From an uncultured Clostridia bacterium (GTDB lineage: Bacteria; Bacillota; Clostridia; Oscillospirales; Acutalibacteraceae), in contig CAMHOE010000003.1 of assembly GCA_946186665.1 (NCBI GenBank), positions 1-64,000 of the forward strand: a stretch of DNA of 64,000 bases, read 5' to 3'. Below the pieces are notes generated by a model. It did not search any database. It saw nothing but the letters and a program-made list of their open reading frames with translations, and had not been told where the DNA came from. The first letter of the stretch is position 1; each line of letters starts with the position of its first letter. Both the position numbers and the translations under genes were made by a program. Positions 16,531-24,431 of this stretch are shown in pieces.

Positions 16531-16696
16531 AGGGAACCTCTAAAAACCTCCCTCACGGCGATTTTGCTATGTTTTTTTCCGTATACTTCGAAGGCACGCA
16601 TTTTAATACATAAAGTATTAATGCGGCTTTCCGCCTCGTCTACGAAAAAATCCATATACGCAAACTCGCTCGTGTTCCGGTTTTTAGAGAACCCCT
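16531..16696. mobile_element. MITE-like palindromic element, about 166 bp
   Basis: The ends are inverted repeats: AGGGAACCTCTAAAAACCTC (16531-16550) and, on the other strand, AGGGGTTCTCTAAAAACCGG (16696-16677). Interior arms are also roughly complementary (16556-16582 against 16642-16672), around a central hairpin GCATTTTAATAC/GTATTAATGC (16598-16624). There is no open frame of note. This is the layout of a miniature inverted-repeat element moved by a transposase in trans. Only one copy is in the window. Confidence 0.6.
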
Positions 16697-16733
16697 AAAA
16701 TGGGGGAGGAGCCAAAACAAAAAACAAAAATAA

Positions 16734-16755
16734 AAGCGGTCAGCACCGACCGCTT
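16734..16755 (-). terminator. Terminator of the coiled-coil gene
   Basis: AAGCGGTC (16734-16741) pairs with GACCGCTT (16748-16755). On the minus strand a T-rich tract (TTTTATTTTTGTTTTTTG) follows. A second hairpin with CCGGCAGG/CCTTGCCGG lies just upstream of it at 16764-16783. Confidence 0.8.
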
Positions 16756-16908
16756 GTCTGTATCCGGCAGGTCATCCTTGCCGGAAAATATTAACATATC
16801 TAATGTACAAAAAATTACTCTTATGTAGTGTATAGTGCTTATTTTCGGGTCAGCCGAAAAAATTCGCGCTGTATCCCGACAGATGAAATTTTGTCATTAA
16901 AGACAGAG

Positions 16909-17643
16909 TCATGACTCATCATTGACTTCCTGAGCATCAGGCTCCTCAGGAAGCTTTTCCATCTCTGAGGGGTAGATGATAGTCGGCGCATTTCCCTCTG
17001 CAACTAATGTCTCAGTCTCATCAAGGGGAAGGGAGTTTTTGATGTAGAATTCTTCCTTTATCTCAGTAAGCCTGTCAAGGTTCTTGCAAAGGCGGAGATA
17101 TATATTATCAAGCCTGTCGTCAAGAGTCACAGTGCCTATTTTGATATCACGGCGAAGAAATGTGATATCCTCACGGAAAAGTCTTATTTCCTTTTCTATA
17201 TCGTCAATAAGCAGAATAGTATCCATTGCTTTTTCCTGAGCCTCATCAATAACACCGTGTGCTCTTATCTCTGCCTTCATCTTTATTCTGATAAGGCTTT
17301 CCTGAAGCTCATCATAGCGTTTGGCTTTGATCATAAGCTCATCGCACTGTTCCTGAAGCGCTCTCTTTTCCTGCATACGCAGGTCAAGCTCCTTGCGGTA
17401 AGCTTCAATGTCATTCTCTCTTTGTCCCATTTCTTCAGCAAGACGCATCTGTGTATCCTGCAAAGACTTGTACAAAGCATTTCTCGAGGCTGTCATTTCA
17501 ATTAGTGCGATATTTTTATCGGTTGCAACAAGCTCAGCCTGTTCAAGCTTTCTTTGTAAAAAATCAAGCTGTTCTTCTGCTGTAAGCTTGTCCTTGGTTT
17601 TTTCTGATAGCTCAGAATGATGTAATATTTTTTCGTCAGCCAT
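16909..17643 (-). CDS. Coiled-coil protein, 244 aa
   Basis: The product is rich in E, K, L, Q and R and is predicted to form a long coiled coil from about residue 20 to 125 (DFLQRKLEQAELVATDK... QEKRALQEQCDELMIKA). A second helical block (residues 130-205) contains EIRAHGVIDEAQEKAMDTI. This heptad pattern resembles the C-terminal half of DivIVA-type scaffold proteins, but the typical N-terminal DivIVA membrane-binding motif is not clear. No signal or membrane segment is present. AGAGGTGG precedes the ATG. It is a single-gene unit with its own terminator. A cytoskeletal or division scaffold role is only a guess. Confidence 0.75.
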   Translation of the reverse strand: MADEKILHHSELSEKTKDKLTAEEQLDFLQRKLEQAELVATDKNIALIEMTASRNALYKSLQDTQMRLAEEMGQRENDIEAYRKELDLRMQEKRALQEQCDELMIKAKRYDELQESLIRIKMKAEIRAHGVIDEAQEKAMDTILLIDDIEKEIRLFREDITFLRRDIKIGTVTLDDRLDNIYLRLCKNLDRLTEIKEEFYIKNSLPLDETETLVAEGNAPTIIYPSEMEKLPEEPDAQEVNDES

Positions 17644-17725
17644 ATAACCACCTCTTTCGTGTGGATAATATTATATCATAAAAGCATATAATAAATCAAT
17701 CATTTTGATAAAAAACAAAAAAATA

Positions 17726-17761
17726 ATCGGAGCATATGAAAAAATAACGATATGCTCCGAT
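17726..17761 (-). terminator. Terminator of the C39-SH3b gene
   Basis: A 12-bp perfect stem (ATCGGAGCATAT at 17726-17737 and ATATGCTCCGAT at 17750-17761) is followed on the minus strand by TATTTTTTTGTTTTT. It lies 12 bases beyond the stop codon. Confidence 0.9.
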
Positions 17762-17772
17762 AATTCACTTTA

Positions 17773-19977
17773 TTAATTTACTGTTAAAGTCAATGTTTTT
17801 CTGTCAACATTCAGTTCTGTGTCCCTTACCTTAATGAATATCTCATATTCACCGGCTTTATTTGGTGTGAATACAGCAGTTGTATCAGAGGTATAGCCTT
17901 GTATCGTATGCCATACAGAGCCTGAAGAGGTTCTGTAAAAATAGGAGTATTCATATGTTTCTGTGCCGCCGGAAGCAGCGCCTTTGATAGTTATGCTTTT
18001 TCCGAGCTTAATGCTGCTTGATGAAATACGTGAAAGATTTTTGAGCGGATCGCTTACACTCAGTGTAAATATTTTATCCGCAGTGTTGTTTTCATCATCT
18101 ATGACCTTTATAAGTATCTCATATTCGGCAGCCGCTTTAGGAGCAAACTGAACTGAAGCTTCTGTGGTATGTGTCTGTATTGGCTTCCATGCGCCTTTGG
18201 TATATTCTGATTTATAGAAATATGAATATACATATGTACCGGTACCGCCCTTTGCAGATGCAGTGAGAGTTACTGCATCATTGGTATATGCACTGCCGGA
18301 TGATATTGCAGACCTGTTGGTTAATGGGTTATATACATAGAACACGAGCTTTTTCTGTGAAACTACGCCTGTCTTTTTATCATGAATTTTAACTCTGATG
18401 TAATACTTGCCTGTGGAAGAGGGGGTGAAAGAAACTATTTTTGAGGAGCAGTAATCCTTTATATTTGTCCATTTGGACTGTGATGCGTGCTTGAAGGAAT
18501 ACGAATATTCAAGTGAGCCTGAGCCGCCTGTTGAAGCCGCCTTTATTGCAATGGAATTTCCGGATATAATACTGTCCTTGCTGAGGTAGGAATCATTTGT
18601 CAGGTCGTTTTCGTAAACAGCGAGCGTGAGCGCCTTCTGAGCAACACCGCCTGCCGATTTATCATGTATCTTTACTCTTACGTAATACGTGCCTGTAGAT
18701 GATGGTGTAAAGTTTACTTGCTTATCAGAGCTGTAGTCCTTGATGTCCGTCCATGCTGACTGTGTTGATTTCCTGTATGAGTAGCAGTATTCAAAGTTTC
18801 CTGTACCGCCTGATGACACTGCCTTTACCACAACGGAATTGCCATTTATCACAGAGCTTTTGCTGAGGACTGAATTGTTTACGAGGGGCTTTGCAGAAAC
18901 GCTGACAGTATGCTTTATCTGAACTACTTCGCCTGTTACCTTGTCGTGTATCTTTACTCTGACGTAGTAGGTTCCTATGGAGGACGGCTTGAAGCTTACG
19001 CTTTTTGTACTGCTGTAACTGCTGATATCCGTCCACGATGACTGGTCAGACTTCCTGTAGGAAAAGCAGTATTCACGTGAACCGGAACCTCCTGAGGGAT
19101 ATGCTTTGACAGTTACGGAGTTTCCGTATATAACGGATGAATTGCTTATAGTGGAGCTGCCGCCGAGAGCATTAAGACTTACCTTCTTTGTATAATCAAG
19201 AGCTATCCAGCCGTTGAGGGAATTAGTGTTTGTATAGCCCCATGTATATCCGTTTGATGTTGTCTTTTTTGTTATCTTGAGTACTTCACCGTATTCGGCA
19301 ATGCTTTTTGTACTGTAATCAGTACCTGCGCCCGAGCGCACATTGACGCCGCCGGATGCCGTGACCTTCCAGTATTCCTTGCAGGAAGTGATGACCGGCG
19401 CATCGGTTGAAAGACTGACTGACGGGCTGTCAACATACCAGTATGCTTCTACGCCGCCAACGCTTATCAGCGCTTCAGATGCTTTTATCCTGCCCGGTGT
19501 GATGCTGTTTGCAGGGTCTGCGCAATAGAATGTGCCGTCTGTGTAGTCAGTAAGCAGTATAGCGTGAGGATGGTCAAAGTCATATGCCACTACCCCCTCA
19601 GGGTGCTTTGCTAAAAGTGATTTAAGCTCTGATACAGCGTCATACTGTATCCTGCCGTAGGACACATCTATATTTTTGTAGCTGTAGTAGTTATATATGC
19701 CGACACCCTCGACCCACATATAAGGTCTGCAAGCGTATTCTGTAATGCTTGCCCAGTCGGAGTCACCTCTCAGCATAGCTGTTCTGCGCAGCATCATGAC
19801 GTTTGCGCAAAGCGTACAGGTGTCATATTCCTGCTGTTTCAGGAATACTTCTGAAGCGTTGATTTCCGAAAAGGTCGCAGCCTCAGCCTGTGTAGAAACT
19901 ACAGCGCCCGTTGTGAACATAAGCGCCGATATACAGCAGGCAAGGACTGCAGCGGTCAGTCTTTTTTTGAAATTCAC
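17773..19977 (-). CDS. Secreted C39-like cysteine peptidase with SH3b and five repeat domains
   Basis: The 734-residue product has a signal peptide (residues 1-33, cleavage after AEA). A peptidase-like domain follows (about 40-190), with C54/C57 in YDTCTLCAN, a histidine in FDHPHAILLTDY and an Asp in YCADP, the order expected for a C39-type (papain-like) fold. An SH3b domain comes next (about 205-265, VTASGGVNVRSGAGTDY... GWIALDYTKKV). Then five ~92-residue modules follow, each with the pattern NGNSVVVKA..GGTGNFEYCY, W..I..Y and YYVRVKIHD; these look like tandem beta-sandwich domains. Start: GTG at 19975-19977 preceded by GGGGG at 8 bases; the upstream ATG frame runs through a heptad repeat and has no ribosome site. 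It is probably a wall-bound peptidase or amidase of unknown target. Confidence 0.8.
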   Translation of the reverse strand: MNFKKRLTAAVLACCISALMFTTGAVVSTQAEAATFSEINASEVFLKQQEYDTCTLCANVMMLRRTAMLRGDSDWASITEYACRPYMWVEGVGIYNYYSYKNIDVSYGRIQYDAVSELKSLLAKHPEGVVAYDFDHPHAILLTDYTDGTFYCADPANSITPGRIKASEALISVGGVEAYWYVDSPSVSLSTDAPVITSCKEYWKVTASGGVNVRSGAGTDYSTKSIAEYGEVLKITKKTTSNGYTWGYTNTNSLNGWIALDYTKKVSLNALGGSSTISNSSVIYGNSVTVKAYPSGGSGSREYCFSYRKSDQSSWTDISSYSSTKSVSFKPSSIGTYYVRVKIHDKVTGEVVQIKHTVSVSAKPLVNNSVLSKSSVINGNSVVVKAVSSGGTGNFEYCYSYRKSTQSAWTDIKDYSSDKQVNFTPSSTGTYYVRVKIHDKSAGGVAQKALTLAVYENDLTNDSYLSKDSIISGNSIAIKAASTGGSGSLEYSYSFKHASQSKWTNIKDYCSSKIVSFTPSSTGKYYIRVKIHDKKTGVVSQKKLVFYVYNPLTNRSAISSGSAYTNDAVTLTASAKGGTGTYVYSYFYKSEYTKGAWKPIQTHTTEASVQFAPKAAAEYEILIKVIDDENNTADKIFTLSVSDPLKNLSRISSSSIKLGKSITIKGAASGGTETYEYSYFYRTSSGSVWHTIQGYTSDTTAVFTPNKAGEYEIFIKVRDTELNVDRKTLTLTVN

Positions 19978-19995
19978 ATTATCTACCCCCGATTT

Positions 19996-20090
19996 AAAAA
20001 TGTGGAATGTGGAAAGTGGAAAGTGGAATTGTTGTACGTTTCCGGAGTCTCCGGTAGGAGACTCCCGCACTTCGTGCTTTGAACTTTGCA
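19996..20090 (+). repeat. Heptad stretch with variant hairpins
   Basis: Four heptads (GTGGAAT GTGGAAA GTGGAAA GTGGAAT) at 20002-20029 are followed by TTGTTGTACGTT. In place of the usual hairpin a different perfect one follows (GGAGTCTCC/GGAGACTCC, 20044-20065), with a small GCAC/GTGC hairpin after it. It sits directly upstream of the peptidase gene's ribosome site. Confidence 0.55.
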
Positions 20091-20168
20091 CCAGCCACAA
20101 TTATAATTCCGCACAGTAAATATTACCATAATGATTTTAAACCCTTTGGCTGTTAATTTCAAGCGTTT

Positions 20169-20237
20169 TTTGTAATTTTTTTGTAATTATTTGTAATTTT
20201 TCTGTTTCATACAGTTTATCAGACTTATCCTGTAATT
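20169..20237 (+). promoter_or_regulatory. Phased TGTAATT boxes and possible sigma-E -10 upstream of spoIIIA
   Basis: TGTAATT occurs at 20171, 20182, 20192 and 20231; the first three are spaced 11 and 10 bases, one helical turn. Within this stretch CATACAGT (20208-20215) matches the sigma-E -10 consensus CATACA-T. The -35 (AATTATTTG, about 20185-20193) is weak. In Bacillus spoIIIA is transcribed by sigma-E in the mother cell, so this placement is reasonable. The transcript would carry a leader of about 120 bases. Confidence 0.35.
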
Positions 20238-20341
20238 AATTGGAAATTATTATTGTTTTGTAAAGTGCCGTTCATGAATAAATCTTCAGTAAGGACAATA
20301 ATAATTGATATCAGAATTTGTTTTTGAAAGGAATGTTTATT

Positions 20342-21307
20342 ATGTCGGATAACAACAGCAGCTTTGAGTCGGCAGCCTGCATACTGTGTGATGAGATACG
20401 CAGTGCCGTATTGTCAGTGCCGGACAGCAAGAAAAACTCCGTGCAGGAGATACGTCTGCGTACAGGAAAGCCTATAGCCCTTACCGATGGAACGACCACG
20501 ATGTTTCTGGACAAAAACGGAAGGATACTTTATTCCCTTAGTGAAAATGCACTTAAAATCACTCAGCGGCAGCTGTACGATACCTTCAGACGATTGTGCA
20601 GCTATTCTGTATACAGCTTTCAGGATGAAATAAGAAACGGCTTCATAACCATAAAGGGCGGTCACAGGGTGGGCTTGTGCGGTACGGCTGTGACTTCCGA
20701 TGGAACTGTCAGCGCAGTAAACGATATATCATCTCTTAACATAAGGATATCACGTGAGATAAAGGGAGTCTCTGAGGAGCTGCTCAGGCTCACGTACCCA
20801 TTTAAAGGCGGTATACTCATAGCCGGCGCGCCTTCAAGCGGAAAGACCACTCTGCTGCGTGACCTTGCCTGCAACCTGTCACTTGGCAGGGGCTGTAAGA
20901 TAATGCGTACTGCGGTAATAGATGAAAGGGGAGAACTGTCCGGCACATACAATGGAAATCCCTACAATGATTTAGGGCTTTGTGATGTCCTTAACGGTTA
21001 CCCGAAGGGTGAGGGAATTATACAGGCTATACGTTCCCTGTCTCCCCAAATAATAATATGCGATGAGCTTGGCGCTGATGAGGATATCAGGCTTGTTTCT
21101 CAGGGACTCAATGCCGGAGTGACCGTAATATCCACAATCCACGCTTCTGACAGGGAAGAGCTTTTCAGACGCAGACAAGCCCGTGAGCTGATACGGACAG
21201 GGGCGTTTGCAAATGCTGTGATACTTGACGGCTCAGACAGACCGTGCAGGATAAAAGAAGTAATCCCTCTGACGTGCAGCGATGTTTTATCGCAGGAGGT
21301 CGTTTAG
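20342..21307 (+). CDS. spoIIIAA: Stage III sporulation protein AA (AAA+ ATPase)
   Basis: SpoIIIAA is a secretion-ATPase-like protein in the mother cell that powers the SpoIIIA-SpoIIQ channel across the two membranes around the forespore. The 321-residue product has Walker A GAPSSGKTT at residues 162-170, Walker B IIICDELG, and the N-terminal VQEIRLRTGKPI and GGHRVGLCG segments typical of SpoIIIAA. ATG at 20342 was chosen because AAAGGA lies about 10 bases upstream; two earlier in-frame ATGs are too close to, or before, that site. Its TAG stop overlaps the GTG start of spoIIIAB by one base. It is the first gene of an eight-gene cluster. Confidence 0.95.
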   Translation: MSDNNSSFESAACILCDEIRSAVLSVPDSKKNSVQEIRLRTGKPIALTDGTTTMFLDKNGRILYSLSENALKITQRQLYDTFRRLCSYSVYSFQDEIRNGFITIKGGHRVGLCGTAVTSDGTVSAVNDISSLNIRISREIKGVSEELLRLTYPFKGGILIAGAPSSGKTTLLRDLACNLSLGRGCKIMRTAVIDERGELSGTYNGNPYNDLGLCDVLNGYPKGEGIIQAIRSLSPQIIICDELGADEDIRLVSQGLNAGVTVISTIHASDREELFRRRQARELIRTGAFANAVILDGSDRPCRIKEVIPLTCSDVLSQEVV

Positions 21308-21807
21308 TGGAGCTTTTTAAGTTAGCGGGCGGTTTGTTCATTATCATTAGCGGAACACTTATCGGACTTTATGCTTCAAGCAAAATCAGGACCCGTGCTG
21401 AGCTTATGGAACAATATCTGATATTTCTCAACAGAACTCACGCCGCAATAAGCTATACAGGCACCGGTGTAAAGGAGCTTCTGAAACCTGAAGGCTCTCT
21501 GCCGCTGATAAGCCCCGTTCTGAGACGTGCGCACAAGGAGCTGCTTTCAGGCAGTCCGATAGAACGAGCTTGGAGAACCGCTGTAGATGAAAACATTCCC
21601 TGCATTGACGACAGAAAGCTCATGTATAGCTTCGGGGATAATTTCGGCACCGGTAATATTGAGGGAGAGCTTTGCAAATTAGAGCTGCATATCAAGCTTG
21701 CAGAGCAGCGTCTGGAGGATATTCGCTCCGAGCTGAAAACAAAACAGCGGCTTTACAGAATCGTTGGAATGTCCGGCGGAATAATGACAGCAGCAGTACT
21801 TATATGA
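21307..21807 (+). CDS. spoIIIAB: Stage III sporulation protein AB
   Basis: The 166-residue product starts MELFKLAGGLFIIISGTLIGLYASSKIRTRAELMEQ. It has one N-terminal membrane helix and a cytoplasmic helical domain similar to GspF-type secretion proteins (RLYRIVGMSGGIMTAAVLI at the end). It is a component of the SpoIIIA-SpoIIQ complex. Translation starts at GTG 21307-21309, which shares its G with the stop of spoIIIAA; GGAGG lies about 8 bases before it. The longer frame from 21244 lies inside spoIIIAA and is not used. After this gene the cluster is interrupted by 328 bases of composite repeat. Confidence 0.92.
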   Translation: MELFKLAGGLFIIISGTLIGLYASSKIRTRAELMEQYLIFLNRTHAAISYTGTGVKELLKPEGSLPLISPVLRRAHKELLSGSPIERAWRTAVDENIPCIDDRKLMYSFGDNFGTGNIEGELCKLELHIKLAEQRLEDIRSELKTKQRLYRIVGMSGGIMTAAVLI

Positions 21808-22131
21808 ATTAATGAATACTGAAGACTTAAGACTTAAAAATGAATAATAGTGGTACGTTTTCGCTGAAGCGAAAACGAATTATAGTAAGTATAATAAAAA
21901 CTACAGTTTTATACTGTATAGGCGCATAAAGTTGAGAAGGATAAAAAAAACAGCAAATCAGTATTAAACAGCCGAAACAGCAGGCTCTTAGCCTGCGCCG
22001 GCGGATGGGGACAAGTGTCTGACAAGTCTGCGCCGTTAATCGCGGACGGTGAAGTTGTGGTTAGTTTGACAGAGTGAGCTTTAGCGAACGCCAACGTGAA
22101 TCGGGAGCGCAGGCTCTGCGCCGTGGGAGGG
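21808..22131 (+). repeat. Composite intergenic repeat, copy C, inside the spoIIIA cluster
   Basis: The block carries a heptad stretch (21805-21853), an empty hairpin GTTTTCGCTGAAGCGAAAAC (21858-21877), the palindrome core with AATTATAGTAAGTATAATA (about 21878-21896), and the GC-rich module (about 21955-22125). The GC-rich hairpin here is GCAGGCT/AGCCTGC, whereas other copies have GCAGCCC/GGGCTGC, a paired change. The repeat fills the whole gap between spoIIIAB and spoIIIAC, and its end GGGAGG serves as the spoIIIAC ribosome site. Confidence 0.85.
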
Positions 22132-22135
22132 GAAG

Positions 22136-22330
22136 ATGAACGTAGATTTTATATTTAAAATTGCTGCTATAGGGATAATCGTTGCCGTGCTGAGTCTGGT
22201 TCTTTCACGGTCGGGACGTGAGGAACAGGCAATGATGACTACACTTGCAGGGCTTATTGTGGTGCTGCTTATGCTTGTACAGCAGATATCATCTCTGTTC
22301 ACCACAATAGAGACTCTTTTCGGGTTCTGA
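22136..22330 (+). CDS. spoIIIAC: Stage III sporulation protein AC
   Basis: The 64-residue product MNVDFIFKIAAIGIIVAVLSLVLSRSGREEQA has two membrane helices joined by a short polar turn, as in SpoIIIAC. It is a small membrane subunit of the mother-cell complex. GGGAGG (22125-22130) precedes the ATG by five bases and belongs to the end of the repeat inserted upstream, so this gene now depends on a repeat-derived ribosome site. spoIIIAD starts two bases after its stop. Confidence 0.95.
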   Translation: MNVDFIFKIAAIGIIVAVLSLVLSRSGREEQAMMTTLAGLIVVLLMLVQQISSLFTTIETLFGF

Positions 22331-22332
22331 AC

Positions 22333-22731
22333 ATGGAGCTTTTCGGAGTATTCGCACTGGCTGTGACTGCGTCATTCTGCGCTGTTTCCTTAAAGAAATA
22401 CGCTCCCGAGATATCCGCAGTGATCGCCGTTTCGGCAGGCGCAGTTATATTGATATCACTGCTTGGCAGGTTCACACCGATAATAGAGGAAATCAATACC
22501 CTCATCTCTTTTGTCGGTATTTCCGCAGAATACGGTACAGTATTGTTAAAGACTGTGGGTATCTGCTTTTTGTGTCAGTTTGTATCGGACGCCTGCCGTG
22601 ACTGCGGACAAAGCTCTTTGGCTTCTAAGGTGGAGCTTGCTTCAAAGCTCTCCATAGTTCTTATCTCTCTTCCATTGTTCAAAACGATACTTGATACCGT
22701 GTCGGCACTGCTTACAAATACCGCCTTATGA
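22333..22731 (+). CDS. spoIIIAD: Stage III sporulation protein AD
   Basis: The 132-residue product MELFGVFALAVTASFCAVSLKKYAPEISAVIAV... has three or four membrane helices and the KKYAPEIS and ISLPLFKTILDTV segments of SpoIIIAD. It is a membrane subunit of the SpoIIIA-SpoIIQ channel. It starts two bases after spoIIIAC and probably relies on translational coupling, because no strong ribosome site is present. Confidence 0.93.
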   Translation: MELFGVFALAVTASFCAVSLKKYAPEISAVIAVSAGAVILISLLGRFTPIIEEINTLISFVGISAEYGTVLLKTVGICFLCQFVSDACRDCGQSSLASKVELASKLSIVLISLPLFKTILDTVSALLTNTAL

Positions 22732-22749
22732 ATGTGATATGTTCGGGAA

Positions 22750-23928
22750 GTGATAAGTATAAGAAAACTGTTTTTATTTATATTCATACCGATAATGTTG
22801 TCCTGCGTATCCTGCTTTTCTGTAAATGTGTTCGCAGCCGGCTCTGTGGAGAACAGTGAGCTTGATATCCTTTACGAGGAACAGCTTGATGATATAAATT
22901 CACAAAGGCTCTTTGACAGCCTGCCGCAAAATACAAAGGACAGTCTTTCAGAGCTTGGGATAACCTCAGCAAATTATCAGCAGCTTTCTTCCCTTGATGT
23001 CAGGGATATGTTTACAGAAATTATTTCCATTGTGGGCAGAACAGCCGGTTCTCCGCTTTGCGGTATGGGAGTGTGTATCGGCATCATACTTCTGTGTACG
23101 CTGACAGAGGGTGTACGCCTTACCTCAGACGGCAAAAAACTCAGCACAGTACAGGGTGCAGTAGCGTCAATGTGCGTGTGTACTGCTATAGTGGTGCCGC
23201 TTTGCAGAACGATATCAGACGCTGCTGATGTTCTTGCAGGAGCTTCCGGCTTTATGCTGTTGTATGTTCCCATACTGGCAGGTCTTGTGATAAGCAGCGG
23301 AAATGAGATAACAGGTACATCCTATTACACCTCGATGATGACTGTGGGCAATATCGTATCCAATGCGGCTTCAAGACTTGTAATGCCGCTGATGAATGTT
23401 TTCCTTGCCTTGTCCGTGACTTCCTCAGTGTCGCCTGGAATACGCATAAACTCCCTCTGTACATCCGTATACAATATTGCAAAATGGGTGCTTACCTTTG
23501 TGATGTCTGTGTTTATCACTGTGATGTCACTCAATACGATGGTCACATCATCAATGGACAATGTAAGCTCAAGGGCATTGAAATTCACAGTCAGCTCCTT
23601 TGTTCCCGTTGTGGGAAATGTGCTTGGTGAAGCCCTTACTACCTTCAGCGGCAGTCTTGAACTGCTGAAAACAGGTGCCGGTGTGTTTGTGATAATAGCT
23701 TCGGCATTTATAATACTGCCGGTACTTATGGAATGTGTTGTCTGGCAATTTTCACTTTTTCTGCTCTCATCGGTGGCGGAGATATCAGGACTTGACAGAA
23801 TGACGGGTTTGTTCAAGGGGATATCAAAGGCTGTGGGAATGGTAACGGCACTTTTGCTTTGTGTTATGACTGTGTTTATAATTTCTACAGTGATGATACT
23901 TCTTGCAGGAAGACAGGGTGTGTATTGA
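22750..23928 (+). CDS. spoIIIAE: Stage III sporulation protein AE
   Basis: The 392-residue product has a signal-like N-terminus (MISIRKLFLFIFIPIMLSCVSCFSVNVFAA), a short extracytoplasmic segment (residues 32-85) and then seven or so membrane helices. SpoIIIAE is the largest membrane subunit of the SpoIIIA-SpoIIQ channel. Translation begins at GTG 22750-22752 with only GGGAA next to it; an in-frame ATG upstream is closed by a stop, so this is the best start despite the weak site. The length matches the family. Confidence 0.93.
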   Translation: MISIRKLFLFIFIPIMLSCVSCFSVNVFAAGSVENSELDILYEEQLDDINSQRLFDSLPQNTKDSLSELGITSANYQQLSSLDVRDMFTEIISIVGRTAGSPLCGMGVCIGIILLCTLTEGVRLTSDGKKLSTVQGAVASMCVCTAIVVPLCRTISDAADVLAGASGFMLLYVPILAGLVISSGNEITGTSYYTSMMTVGNIVSNAASRLVMPLMNVFLALSVTSSVSPGIRINSLCTSVYNIAKWVLTFVMSVFITVMSLNTMVTSSMDNVSSRALKFTVSSFVPVVGNVLGEALTTFSGSLELLKTGAGVFVIIASAFIILPVLMECVVWQFSLFLLSSVAEISGLDRMTGLFKGISKAVGMVTALLLCVMTVFIISTVMILLAGRQGVY

Positions 23929-23940
23929 CGGGGTGAAGAA

Positions 23941-24414
23941 ATGGACAGTGCAGAAAAATGGGCATTGACAGTATCTGTCTGTGCGGTGATATCATGTATC
24001 GTTGAAATGCTCTCATCAGACACACGTCTTGAAAAAAACGTGAGAATGACTCTTGGGCTGTTCATGCTTTGTGCAGTAGTTATCCCACTGGGAGGGGTAG
24101 TCACTGAGCTTTCTACAGATCTTGAAATAAGCGATATATCCTATGAAACAGATATTACAGACGATATGAACAGTCAGCGTATTTCATATCTTGAAAGGGT
24201 GATAAAAAAGCTTGTGACAGAAAGACTTGGTGAAAAGGGGATAGTTCCGCTGAACGTTGAAGTCGCTATGGATATCGGAAGCGATAACAGCATATCTATA
24301 ATAACAGCGGAGATAACCATAGACAAAAAAGACGCTGCAAGTACATCTGAAATAACTGCCCTGCTCAGGGAGGAGCTTGGAATAGAAAGCAAGACGGTGA
24401 TATCACAGCAGTAA
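23941..24414 (+). CDS. spoIIIAF: Stage III sporulation protein AF
   Basis: The 157-residue product has two N-terminal membrane helices (to about residue 60) and a soluble domain of about 90 residues containing YLERVIKKLVTERLGEKGIVP and ALLREELGIESKTV. That domain has the ring-building-motif fold known for SpoIIIAF. GGGGTGAAG lies directly upstream of the ATG. It is 12 bases after spoIIIAE. Confidence 0.93.
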   Translation: MDSAEKWALTVSVCAVISCIVEMLSSDTRLEKNVRMTLGLFMLCAVVIPLGGVVTELSTDLEISDISYETDITDDMNSQRISYLERVIKKLVTERLGEKGIVPLNVEVAMDIGSDNSISIITAEITIDKKDAASTSEITALLREELGIESKTVISQQ

Positions 24415-24431
24415 GGAAAAGAGATGATAAT

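Noticed and set aside
23325-24104. 259-codon minus-strand frame opposite spoIIIAE/AF
   Set aside because: It is the antisense frame of well-supported spoIIIA genes, with no ribosome site and Ser/Thr/Ile-rich composition typical of shadow frames.
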